Notes under the pieces: model-generated
Seen by the model: only the letters and a program-made list of their open reading frames with translations
What the model was told of the DNA's origin: nothing
Databases searched by the model: none
Assembly: GCA_001593935.1 (NCBI GenBank)
Contig: LUCE01000004.1
Coordinates: 1-52,417 of the forward strand
Origin: Candidatus Bathyarchaeota archaeon B26-2
GTDB lineage: Archaea > Thermoproteota > Bathyarchaeia > Bathyarchaeales > B26-1
Direction of reading: 5' to 3'
Length of the DNA: 52,417 bases
Made by a program: the position numbers and the translations under genes
In this document: positions 42,240 to 50,309 of the stretch, one piece after another
Layout of the letters: the number at the start of each line of letters is the position of its first letter
Position numbering within the stretch: position 1 is the stretch's first letter

Positions 42240-42959
42240 GTGAGGTGGGCCTCCGGGAAAAAGGGAAACTCCGAGTTGATGCTGAAGATCGATATGCACG
42301 TCCATACGTGGTACTCAGATTCGACGGCGTCGGTGGACGAAGTCCTAGAGGCGGCTAGATTTAAGGGGCTTGACGGAGTCGCGATAACGGACCACAACAC
42401 TGTGGTGGGCGCCTTAGAGGCTGAGAGGAAACGGGGAGACCTCATCGTTATTCCGGGTGAGGAAGTCTCAACCCTACACGGCGAGATCATCGCCCTCGGA
42501 GTTAGGAGCGTAATCCCGAAGGGCCTCCCGGTGACGGAGGCCATAAGGAGAGTTCACTCACAAGGGGGATTCGTTGTGGTTCCTCACCCAACAGTCCCGT
42601 TCATAGGCACCTTTGGGGAGAAGATCATAAGGAGGCTCCCGGTAGACGGGATCGAAGTCTTCTCGGCGATAACGCCCTTCCCGGGATACCACTTCAAGAA
42701 AAACCTCAGGCTTGCCCGGAGTTTAGGGTTACCCATGCTCGCTGGGAGTGACTCTCACTTCCCCGAGACCGTTGGGGACGCCTACACAATCGTATATTCG
42801 GAGGGGCCGAGCGTGGAGGAGATTCTGGACGCTGTGAGGCGCGGCCGCACCAAGGTTGGGTGCAGACCTTCAAGTTGGACATTCAAGGTTAGGATGCTGC
42901 GGGGTTTCTTCGCTTCTCTCCCTTGGGCTCTTCTTAAACGGAGACCCGTCCCGTTATGA
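42240..42959 (+). CDS. PHP-domain phosphoesterase
   Basis: A PHP-family metal-dependent phosphoesterase of 239 residues. Metal ligands are visible in DMHVHTWYSDS, ITDHNT, PGEEVSTLHG, VVPHPTVP and GSDSHFPE. The family includes histidinol phosphatase-like enzymes and 3',5'-nucleoside bisphosphate phosphatase; function is unassigned. GTG 42240 may be leaderless, as TTTTTAATTC lies about 28 bases upstream; ATG 42279 (MLKIDMHVHT) is the alternative and matches the conserved N-terminus more closely. It follows the PfkB gene after 107 bases. Confidence 0.88.
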   Translation: MRWASGKKGNSELMLKIDMHVHTWYSDSTASVDEVLEAARFKGLDGVAITDHNTVVGALEAERKRGDLIVIPGEEVSTLHGEIIALGVRSVIPKGLPVTEAIRRVHSQGGFVVVPHPTVPFIGTFGEKIIRRLPVDGIEVFSAITPFPGYHFKKNLRLARSLGLPMLAGSDSHFPETVGDAYTIVYSEGPSVEEILDAVRRGRTKVGCRPSSWTFKVRMLRGFFASLPWALLKRRPVPL

Positions 42960-42995
42960 AGCGGGAGGCGGCGTCCGCCACCGGCGATGGGCTGT

Positions 42996-43325
42996 TCAGC
43001 CCTCTCCGGTTGAGCTCGCTGAGTGGAGCCACACTTCTATTAGGCTCTGCTGCCCGGCGCCCGTCAGCTCCCACATGTAAGGCCTCCCACCCCTACGAGC
43101 GACTATGTGCTCTTTCTCTAAGAGGTGGAGGTGGTGCAGAACAGAGGCATAGCTCATACCAGTCTTCTCGGACAGTTCCTTCGCGTTGGATGGTTCCTTC
43201 TCGAGGGCCATGATCACCTTCGTTCGGTTGGCTAGGCCTCGCGGGACGTTCCTCTTCAGAGTTAGGAAAGCTTTTGGGTGGTATGAAAGTCTAGACAACT
43301 CTGCCTCCCAGACCGGAGGTCTCAC
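42996..43325 (-). CDS. ArsR-like winged-helix transcription regulator
   Basis: A 109-residue DNA-binding protein. LANRTKVIMALEKEPSNAKELSEKTG, the recognition helix MSYASVLHHLHLLEKEHIV and the wing RRGGRPYMWELTGAG form one winged helix-turn-helix. No sensor Cys pair is evident. GTG 43325 is preceded by GAGGTAAC, and CCTTATATG lies about 27 bases before the expected transcript start. It is divergent from the GHL6-type gene and is the natural candidate to regulate it (inference), and is convergent with the PHP gene. Confidence 0.85.
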   Translation of the reverse strand: MRPPVWEAELSRLSYHPKAFLTLKRNVPRGLANRTKVIMALEKEPSNAKELSEKTGMSYASVLHHLHLLEKEHIVARRGGRPYMWELTGAGQQSLIEVWLHSASSTGEG

Positions 43326-43468
43326 TCGTTACCTCTTTTCTCTCGTATGGCATATAAGGTTTGTTCAGGGAACGTTGGAGCAAACAACCTCAGAAAGCGG
43401 CTTTACGTCATGTAAGGCTTATAATTGGCCTAGCTTACTCAATAGCGGTAGGAGGAGATGTTCCAAAC
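43326..43468. promoter_or_regulatory. Divergent promoters, winged-helix regulator / GHL6-type gene
   Basis: Minus promoter: CCTTATATG read on the minus strand around 43350-43358. Plus promoter: AAGGCTTATAATT at 43414-43426, followed by GGAGGAG at about 43450 and TTG 43469. The plus promoter lies inside the track ORF that begins at 43361, so the shorter protein is the real one. Confidence 0.5.
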
Positions 43469-45484
43469 TTGAGACCGAAGTGGTGGAAGAAACCTATACG
43501 CTTCATCTCAGGCTTTCCTTACAAAGATAAGGTGAAGGACCCGGCGGAGATCGTTAGGATCAAGAGGCGCCTAGGTTTCAACGCCGAACACATAGGCCTT
43601 CCTGAAGACAGCGACTACTTCCAGAGGTACCTTGAGGAGGCGCATAAAACTGACTTTAGGGTGCTCGTCTACTTCAACGTTCACGCACATCCTCCCTCAT
43701 TCGCGGAGGAACATCCGGACTGGATACAGCGGAGGTCCGACGGAAGCATGATCGACAATCTCTACGGTTTCAGGGCTGGGCCTTGCGTGAACTCTCCATA
43801 CAGGGAGTGGGCTTTCAATTACATCAGGAAGGTTGGGAGCTCCTTCGACATCGACGGCATATTCCTCGACGGGCCGTGCTATTATCCCGGAGCATGTTAC
43901 TGCAAGCATTGTAGAGAGAAGTTTAAAGAGAGGTACGGCGAAGACTTGCCGCAGTGGGAGAGTTGGGGGGACCCCTTATGGGCCAAATTCTTGGAGTTCA
44001 GGTACGACTCGATAGCCGAGTTCCTGAGGGACTCAAGGAGAGCCTTGGAGGACGTTAATCCTGAAGCCATCATCTACATGAACGCTAGCGGGCTCTGGCC
44101 AGCTTGGCCTAACGCCAGGGACAACAGGAGACTGTCCAAACATCAGCACCTGCTCGGAGCCGAGGGAGGCTTCATCTTCTACACGCGTCCAAGTGACGTG
44201 CCGTACTGGAAGGCCGGTGCAACCGCCAAGATGCTGGAGACTCAGAGCGGGGGCATACCCACCGTGATCTTCATCGCGGGCGACCACAAACCTTGGGACA
44301 AGTACCCCCTAGCCGAGAACGAAGTCCGCATCCTTATAGCTGACACGGTTGCCAACGGCGCCAACCCATGGTACTCCATCCGGGGAAACGTTGAGACAGC
44401 CGCGGAGATGATGAGGTTTCTGGAGGAACACGAAGATTATTATGATGGCGCCGTATCAGCCGCCAAAGTGGGCCTAGTCTGGTCTAGCAAGACGGCTGAC
44501 TTCTACGGTTCAGAGGTCCCAGAGATCGATTTCCTCCCTCCAGGCTCGAAGGTGAGTAGAGCCGAGGTTCTAAGAAACTTCTCCGACGCGTTCTCAGGCT
44601 TCTACGAGGCCCTGCTGAGGTCCCACATACCCTTCGACGTAATCGACGATCTCACCATTGAAGGAGGAGTCCCAGAGAAGTACGACGTTGTGGTGTTGCC
44701 CAACATAGCATGCATCTCTGACAGAGAGGCCATAAACCTTAAGAGGTTCGCTGAAGATGGAGGCAACGTTGTAGCCACCTTCGAGACCTCCTTGTACAAC
44801 GAGTATGGAATCAAGAGAGAAGATTACGCGTTAGGTGGAGAGTTCGGGGCTAGGTCCGCCGGAAAAGTGCTGGGACCCTTCCAGTGGGATTACGTAGCCT
44901 TAAAGAAGCCTCATCCACTCTTGGAAGGCATAGACCCAGACGACATTCCGGCTCCAACCTTCGGAGCGGCATCCTACCTCACGGAAGACGTCGAGGCCGT
45001 CGCCACCTTCAGGGAGAGAGCGCCCGGGAGATACGTGGACCTTCAGCCGCTGAGCAAGCACCCAGCGGTAACCGTGAAGAATGTAGGTGAAGGACTCTTC
45101 ACGTACATGGCCGGAGCCTTCGACGCGGGTTACTGGACTCATAGGCTGAAGGAGTACAGGCTTCTCTTATCGAACGCGGTCCGCCTGAAGGGAGAGGCCG
45201 ACTTCGTGGAGCTGAGAGGCGCCCCGCAGACGTTGGAGGTGACCGTTAGGAGGCGTGGAGACATCTTCGTGATACACTTCGTCAACTTTACAGGCGAGAT
45301 GAGCAGGCCCTTCGAGAATATCATACCCATACCCAACTTGGAGGTCAGGCTCCACGGAGTGACTTCCGTCCGAGAGGTCAGGGCGCTGAGACTGGATAAG
45401 AGACTTCCCTTCACGACGACGAAGGAAGGAGTAACCTTTACGGTGCCCAAAATAGAAGCCTACGAAGTTGTCGCCGTCGAGTAA
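43469..45484 (+). CDS. GHL6-type glycoside hydrolase-like protein with beta-galactosidase trimerisation-like domain
   Basis: A 671-residue protein. The first half is a TIM-barrel of the hypothetical glycosyl hydrolase 6 kind, with RVLVYFNVHAHPPSFAEEHP, DIDGIFLDGPCYYPGACYC and the Cys-rich CYCKHCREKFKERYGEDLP. Residues about 345-560 resemble the GATase-like trimerisation domain of GH42 beta-galactosidases (FDVIDDLTIEG, KYDVVVLPNIACISD, DGGNVVATFE). The C-terminus is beta-rich. Activity is unproven for this group; action on oligosaccharides is expected. There is no signal peptide, so it should be intracellular. TTG 43469 is chosen because the promoter and GGAGGAG lie just upstream. Confidence 0.85.
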   Translation: MRPKWWKKPIRFISGFPYKDKVKDPAEIVRIKRRLGFNAEHIGLPEDSDYFQRYLEEAHKTDFRVLVYFNVHAHPPSFAEEHPDWIQRRSDGSMIDNLYGFRAGPCVNSPYREWAFNYIRKVGSSFDIDGIFLDGPCYYPGACYCKHCREKFKERYGEDLPQWESWGDPLWAKFLEFRYDSIAEFLRDSRRALEDVNPEAIIYMNASGLWPAWPNARDNRRLSKHQHLLGAEGGFIFYTRPSDVPYWKAGATAKMLETQSGGIPTVIFIAGDHKPWDKYPLAENEVRILIADTVANGANPWYSIRGNVETAAEMMRFLEEHEDYYDGAVSAAKVGLVWSSKTADFYGSEVPEIDFLPPGSKVSRAEVLRNFSDAFSGFYEALLRSHIPFDVIDDLTIEGGVPEKYDVVVLPNIACISDREAINLKRFAEDGGNVVATFETSLYNEYGIKREDYALGGEFGARSAGKVLGPFQWDYVALKKPHPLLEGIDPDDIPAPTFGAASYLTEDVEAVATFRERAPGRYVDLQPLSKHPAVTVKNVGEGLFTYMAGAFDAGYWTHRLKEYRLLLSNAVRLKGEADFVELRGAPQTLEVTVRRRGDIFVIHFVNFTGEMSRPFENIIPIPNLEVRLHGVTSVREVRALRLDKRLPFTTTKEGVTFTVPKIEAYEVVAVE

Positions 45485-45498
45485 AAACCCCTAAATCC

Positions 45499-45511
45499 TT
45501 CTTTTTTGTTT
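45499..45511 (+). terminator. T-run terminator after the GHL6-type gene
   Basis: TTCTTTTTTGTTT directly follows the stop at 45484 on the plus strand, matching the oligo-T terminators of archaea. It lies between two convergent genes. Confidence 0.5.
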
Positions 45512-45530
45512 ACATCCGCCGCTTAGAAGC

Positions 45531-48500
45531 CTACGGCTGAGCCATGAACTTGGAGAGGCTGACTTGCCTAGCCTCCTTCCCCGCCTCGAATAGGGAGCTT
45601 ATCTCCTCCTCCATCAGGGAGATTCTCTGAGCGTAGTATCTCGGAAGCTTGTAACGCTCCGTGAGCATGCGGGCGTCCTTTAGATACTTCTCGATTCCTC
45701 CCCTATAGACCGTGAGTGTTATCTCGCCTCCGCATTGGGGACAGTTGCCTCTGAGGGGCATCCTTCTGAAACGTCTGTTGCAACGTTTACATCTGAAGCT
45801 CTGGGTTGCGAAGGCCCTCAAGTTTCCCGCTATGTCCCGTATGAAATGCGTGTCCAGAACTATGCGGGCTACCTCTCTGGCGTCGACGGCCTCTATCTTC
45901 TCGGCGAGCTTGAGCTGAGCGTCGAGCTTCTCGGACATCTTCTTGAGGACTTTGTATATGCTCTCTTGGTTCCCAGAGTTTATGTCCGAGGTTGGGGTTG
46001 TATACTTGAAGCCCTGGAACTGTGCTTCACTGTTGAACCTATGTTTCACGAGGTCTATAAGGCTGTTGAGGTCCCTCGGCGAAGCCCCACTCCACGTCTT
46101 CTCATAGAAGATTATGGGATACTTGTCGGCTACATCTATCTCGTGGGCCTGCCTCTGAACCTCCCTCGGGTTTATAGTCTTTATTATGAAGAGGGGGGAG
46201 TCCATTATTCCCCCTATCTGGGCTGGCAGGTAGGTCTCAGAGAAGTTTATGAGAGCGTCTAAGGCGAGCATTATGCTGTCCTCGTCTCCGTCGCAGTCCC
46301 TACGCTTCGCAGAGTGCCAGAGAGGATGCGCGAAGCAGACCTTAAGCCTCGTGAACCCCACTATGCGGCCCAGTATGCCGGCGCACGTGTGAGGTGCCAA
46401 ACCTATAATGAGGTGGCCGACGAGGTCCTTGGGCCTCTTAACGTTGTAGAAGGGTTCAAGCCCGTAAACCTTCACTAGGAGCTCGTCTATGAAGTTCGCC
46501 ACATTCATGAGGTACTCCACGCTCTCTTCGGGTATGATCACGTCTTGAAGCTTGAGCTCGCAGACCTGCTCCGGACTCTTTAAGGGGTTTCCCAGATAGT
46601 CGTGGGTGTAGCCTAGCTCCCTCAGTTTCTCAACGGAGACTCTTATCTCTGAAGGTTTGAAGTGTGTTAAGGGAGCGTTCGTGGCGTCGAATCGAACTGT
46701 TCCATCCTTATAGACTGATAGGTTGTACTTAGCTCGTAAGACTCCCTTCTCTATGGGTTCAGGGGTCTTCGTCTTGTTCGTTAGGCCTCTCACTCCCTTA
46801 AGGCTCTTAGGTTTGAAGCCGACCTTCTCGCAAGCCTCGTCTAACAGCCTCTTTATTGGAACCTGCTGCTCCGCGTAGTTCACGTGCTGAACCTTGCACG
46901 TTGGGCAGGCCTCCTCCTTGAGAGTTCTCCCGCACCTTGGACAAACCTTTTCAGGAACCGTCCTCAACCCGCAGCTTGGGCATGCCGCCTTGAAGGTTAC
47001 GGTTCCACAGTTGGGACATGTCCTTCTCGCAACCTCGACCCTTATAGACCTCTTCCCGTAGGCTTCCATAAGGTTCCTCTGGGGGCCTCCGCTCAACTTT
47101 ACCGGGAAGAGAACGTGGACTAAAGGCTTCATCTCTCTCCTCTTAGCCGCTTCAGGCCGGCCGACCCGGGCGCCTATGAAGGTCGGAGCCTTGTCCCTTA
47201 TCGGAACCCCGCTTAGGCGATTGAGGTTCTCTATGACTCCCAAGGACTCGTCGATCTCCAAGTCAGGCTTGTCAAGGCCGAGGGTTAAGGCTAGAACGCA
47301 GGCTTCCTCAGCTCCGATTAGAATCTCCCCACCATCGAGAACCCTGTGCGGCACACATAGATCCTCGAGGACCGACTTGACCTCCGGGTTGCTCCGCCCC
47401 CTAAACTCTACAGTCGTCTCTCCTTCAACTTTACGGTTGGAGTTTAGGAGCCAGCTCCGCAGATTCTTCAAGTCTGAAGTTGAGATGTTCGACCAGAAGT
47501 AGGTATGAAGCGGGTGAAGCGGAACCTTCAACCCAAGGCTGATCTTGAAGGCTTCGGAGGCGTTGGGCTTTTTCTTGAAAGGGTCCTTAAGGAAAGAGAG
47601 GAGCCGTTGTTTCGGCACGCCAGCGACTTCCGCCGCCTCCTCTAAGTCGCCTCCAAAGTTCAGGTCTATCGAGGCTTTGAGCTCCTCCCGCCACCACTCC
47701 TCCGTGAAGCCCGAAGGAAGAAGATGCTTATTGTTGTATAGGAAGTCTCCGTAGCTGACTAGGAGGTCCCCCAAGAATAGAATTTTATCGATCTTTCTCT
47801 TCAATTGGCCTATGTTCCTCTCGGTAACCTTGACGACTGAGCCGTCGGTCAGCCTAACAACTGGGGGTTCTATAGAGTCGACTGGGAGTACTACACCCGC
47901 CTTTCCGGGAGCCTCAACCTTGAGCTGCGTTCCGCCTGCTAGGAAGTTCTGGAGGACCTCCATCGTTAGGGGATGAACCCCCAAGGCTGCGAGGCCGGTG
48001 TTTCTGGACCTTCCGTACCGAAGCCTGAAGCCTCCTTTCCTAGACGGGAAGGATAAGATTGGGCGTCCAGCTGGGACGTCTTCCATGAAGCCGGCGTTCT
48101 TCTTCTTTGAGGCCTTCCTTACGTCCTTGAGCCAGCTCCAACCCTCTATGTTTAGGTCTTCAACCACCGCTAGGACCTTGGCGGACCGGCCTATCACGCC
48201 GTCGTTCACTACCCTTAGGGCTCCCCCGCGCACCCTATTCGTCTCTATGCGGGGCAAGTTTCTATGAGAAGAGACCTCAACCGGGTCCGACTGGATTCCA
48301 GTAACCTCTATCGGGAGGTTCTGGATGGCCCTCCTAACCTCCTCGTCTGAGACGTGGTACTGGAAGCGGGCTACCTCCCTCTCGTAGAGCCTCAGCTCCT
48401 CTACGAAGCGGCCGATCTCCTCTTCAGTCGGCTTGTAACGGTCTAGACCGAGCATCTTCCTGACGAAGTCGGCTATGACCGGCGTAAGGGCGGTCTCGGT

Positions 48501-48944
48501 TCCCCCGGCTGAACGGATGGGGCCGGCTAGGTAGACCGCTAGGTACCTAGAACCGTCTGGGTTCTTCTTGATCTTTACCCTAGCTATGCCTTCCAGGTAT
48601 ACGGCGGCCGTCACTCCTTCGGTCAGTATCGCGAGGGCCGTTCTGATGGCTTGTTCGGCAGCCGCCTCGTCCTCCATGTGCCCGAACCTTCCGTAGACGA
48701 TCTCCTCAGCTATCTTGAAGGCCATCTCCTCCCGCGGCATGAGGTTGCTCAGCTCTCTTATTCTCTCGGCAACCCCCGGGGGCCCTATAAAACTCTCGAC
48801 GAGCCCCGCTAGGTCGGTTGCAACCCGGACTTCCGGATGGAACTCTGGGTCGATGCCCTTGGCTCGAGCCTTCTTAGCGATGTCGTAAAGGCTTTTTAGG
48901 GAGTCTTCTAGGCTTGATATGTACTCCTTATACTCAATGCTCAT
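45531..48944 (-). CDS. polC: DNA polymerase D large subunit (DP2)
   Basis: The catalytic subunit of the archaeal replicative polymerase D, 1137 residues with no intein. The double-psi-barrel active site is HSAKRRDCDGDEDSIMLAL with the clustered aspartates. Zinc modules are visible as CPNCGTVTFKAACPSC, CPRCGRTLKEEACPTC and the C-terminal CKRCNRRFRR...CPQCGG. The last residues include QVSLSKFM (1127-1134), close to a PCNA-interacting peptide. The exonuclease subunit DP1 is not in the window. PolD is absent from most classical Crenarchaeota, which helps place the organism. ATG 48944 follows the small Cys-pair gene by 82 bases. Confidence 0.97.
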   Translation of the reverse strand: MSIEYKEYISSLEDSLKSLYDIAKKARAKGIDPEFHPEVRVATDLAGLVESFIGPPGVAERIRELSNLMPREEMAFKIAEEIVYGRFGHMEDEAAAEQAIRTALAILTEGVTAAVYLEGIARVKIKKNPDGSRYLAVYLAGPIRSAGGTETALTPVIADFVRKMLGLDRYKPTEEEIGRFVEELRLYEREVARFQYHVSDEEVRRAIQNLPIEVTGIQSDPVEVSSHRNLPRIETNRVRGGALRVVNDGVIGRSAKVLAVVEDLNIEGWSWLKDVRKASKKKNAGFMEDVPAGRPILSFPSRKGGFRLRYGRSRNTGLAALGVHPLTMEVLQNFLAGGTQLKVEAPGKAGVVLPVDSIEPPVVRLTDGSVVKVTERNIGQLKRKIDKILFLGDLLVSYGDFLYNNKHLLPSGFTEEWWREELKASIDLNFGGDLEEAAEVAGVPKQRLLSFLKDPFKKKPNASEAFKISLGLKVPLHPLHTYFWSNISTSDLKNLRSWLLNSNRKVEGETTVEFRGRSNPEVKSVLEDLCVPHRVLDGGEILIGAEEACVLALTLGLDKPDLEIDESLGVIENLNRLSGVPIRDKAPTFIGARVGRPEAAKRREMKPLVHVLFPVKLSGGPQRNLMEAYGKRSIRVEVARRTCPNCGTVTFKAACPSCGLRTVPEKVCPRCGRTLKEEACPTCKVQHVNYAEQQVPIKRLLDEACEKVGFKPKSLKGVRGLTNKTKTPEPIEKGVLRAKYNLSVYKDGTVRFDATNAPLTHFKPSEIRVSVEKLRELGYTHDYLGNPLKSPEQVCELKLQDVIIPEESVEYLMNVANFIDELLVKVYGLEPFYNVKRPKDLVGHLIIGLAPHTCAGILGRIVGFTRLKVCFAHPLWHSAKRRDCDGDEDSIMLALDALINFSETYLPAQIGGIMDSPLFIIKTINPREVQRQAHEIDVADKYPIIFYEKTWSGASPRDLNSLIDLVKHRFNSEAQFQGFKYTTPTSDINSGNQESIYKVLKKMSEKLDAQLKLAEKIEAVDAREVARIVLDTHFIRDIAGNLRAFATQSFRCKRCNRRFRRMPLRGNCPQCGGEITLTVYRGGIEKYLKDARMLTERYKLPRYYAQRISLMEEEISSLFEAGKEARQVSLSKFMAQP

Positions 48945-49026
48945 CTTCTGGTTCGGGAAGGGCTTCCCCTCCTTTTTCTAGGCGGCTGCTTGAACCTTCA
49001 TGGATGGTGGAAAAGTTTCGATGCGT

Positions 49027-49338
49027 CTACTTCTGCCAGAGGCGGCAGAGCATTATCGTTGACCACTTCTCTATGGGGCGTCCCATGGCCTTCTGGTACG
49101 TCTCCTTCGCGATCTGCTCCCTCTTCCTTACGCATTCTTCGCAGTGTTTGTTCCTTAGGTCTGAGGGGCCGTCGCACTTCCCGCAGTTGAGTATAAGCGA
49201 CTCTCCTAGGCCTCTGAGAGTCACCCACCAGTACTCCTTTTCGTCGTATTGGGGCTCGAAGTCAGGCCATATCTCGAAGGCGTCTTCCATCTCCAAGGCT
49301 TTCTTGAGAGCCCTAAAGTAATTCTCAAACGCGGTCAC
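49027..49338 (-). CDS. Small protein with two Cys pairs (putative zinc binding), unknown
   Basis: A 103-residue protein. Two pairs, CGKC and CEEC, separated by 14 residues, form a probable four-Cys zinc site in the middle; the N-terminal half is helical and acidic-aromatic (YFRALKKALEMEDAFEIWPD), the C-terminal half is basic helical. I know no family name. GTG 49338 is preceded by GGGAGAG. It lies 20 bases downstream of the GGGP synthase gene and 82 bases upstream of polymerase D, so the three genes probably share a transcript. Confidence 0.7.
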   Translation of the reverse strand: MTAFENYFRALKKALEMEDAFEIWPDFEPQYDEKEYWWVTLRGLGESLILNCGKCDGPSDLRNKHCEECVRKREQIAKETYQKAMGRPIEKWSTIMLCRLWQK

Positions 49339-49358
49339 TCTTCTCTCCCACCGGGCGG

Positions 49359-50138
49359 TTAACGCCTATATCTTCTGTTAACTCCCTCTTTTATACCTTC
49401 TATTATCCTCATAATCCTCTCTTTGATCTCTTTTCTGGAGGAGCTCTCCTCCAAGACCGTTCCGGTCACAACTATGTCGGCGCCAGCGGCCACGGCTTCC
49501 TTTGCGTGTTGACCGGTTCTTATGCCTCCGCCGACTATGAGGGGAACCTCCAGGACGTTCTTGACAGCCCTTATCATCTCCTTTGAGACCGCTTGTTTAG
49601 CTCCCGAACCCGCCTCTAGGTAGACGAACCTCATCCCCAAGTACTGGGCAGCTAGGGCGTAGGAGGCTGCAAGTTCAGGTTTGTTGTGTGGTATGGAACA
49701 CGCTCGACCTATAACTCCTACCGCTCCAGCTTCTCCAACTATTATGTACCCCATCGGTATGGGTTCGAGGCCGAGCTTCCTCACCAACGGAGCCCCGAGG
49801 ACTTGGGCTCCAGCTATGAAGTACGGGTCTGAAGAGTTTAGGAGGGACATGAACCATATTGCGTCTGCGTACTTACTTATCCCTGTTATGTTGTTTGGGA
49901 AGAGGATGACCGGTATCTCTACGACGCTCTTTACAGCCTTCACAACCTTGTCTAGGTGCATTGTGGAGACTAAGGTTGTCCCTCCGATCATGATCGCTGA
50001 GGATTGGCATTCCTCAGCCTCTCTGGCTGTGGTGGAGGCCGACCTCGGGGTGACGTCTTCAGGGTCGATTAGGGTCATGTGAATCGCTCCGTCCTCTTTG
50101 ATCTTGTTTAGTAGGTAGCGTTCCACCTCTCCTATCAA
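49359..50138 (-). CDS. Geranylgeranylglyceryl phosphate synthase (group II)
   Basis: This TIM-barrel prenyltransferase joins geranylgeranyl diphosphate to sn-glycerol-1-phosphate, the first committed step of archaeal ether lipids. Diagnostic segments are HMTLIDPEDV, ILFPNNITGISKYADAIWF, RFVYLEAGSGA, LIVGGGIRTGQHA and IVVTGTVLEES. Length, 259 residues, fits the family. The long LFPNN...WFMSLLNS form is the group II type. TTG 50138 is the earliest start; a GTG 12 bases in is an alternative. It heads the operon with the small Cys-pair gene and the polymerase. Confidence 0.95.
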   Translation of the reverse strand: MIGEVERYLLNKIKEDGAIHMTLIDPEDVTPRSASTTAREAEECQSSAIMIGGTTLVSTMHLDKVVKAVKSVVEIPVILFPNNITGISKYADAIWFMSLLNSSDPYFIAGAQVLGAPLVRKLGLEPIPMGYIIVGEAGAVGVIGRACSIPHNKPELAASYALAAQYLGMRFVYLEAGSGAKQAVSKEMIRAVKNVLEVPLIVGGGIRTGQHAKEAVAAGADIVVTGTVLEESSSRKEIKERIMRIIEGIKEGVNRRYRR

Positions 50139-50250
50139 GTCTACTTCACTGACCTTCTCCGCCTAGTATGGCATCATTTATTATTTACTGATTTAAAAGG
50201 GTTGAGGGTTGTTAATTCTCCTAGAAGATGCTGGCTGACGAAGGGTTAAT

Positions 50251-50274
50251 TAAAATATAATTAACTTAAAAAAA
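50251..50274 (-). terminator. T-rich terminator of the OPT-like gene
   Basis: Read on the minus strand, a run of seven T followed by AAGTTAATTATATTTTA lies about 35 bases after the stop of the transporter gene. It resembles archaeal oligo-T terminators. Confidence 0.45.
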
Positions 50275-50309
50275 TGGGAGAGTGGTTTCCTTTCGGTTTC
50301 TCTGCTTTT

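Noticed and set aside
45735-46262. 175-residue plus-strand ORF opposite polymerase D
   Set aside because: The polymerase frame is conserved along its entire length here, so this reading is an antisense shadow.
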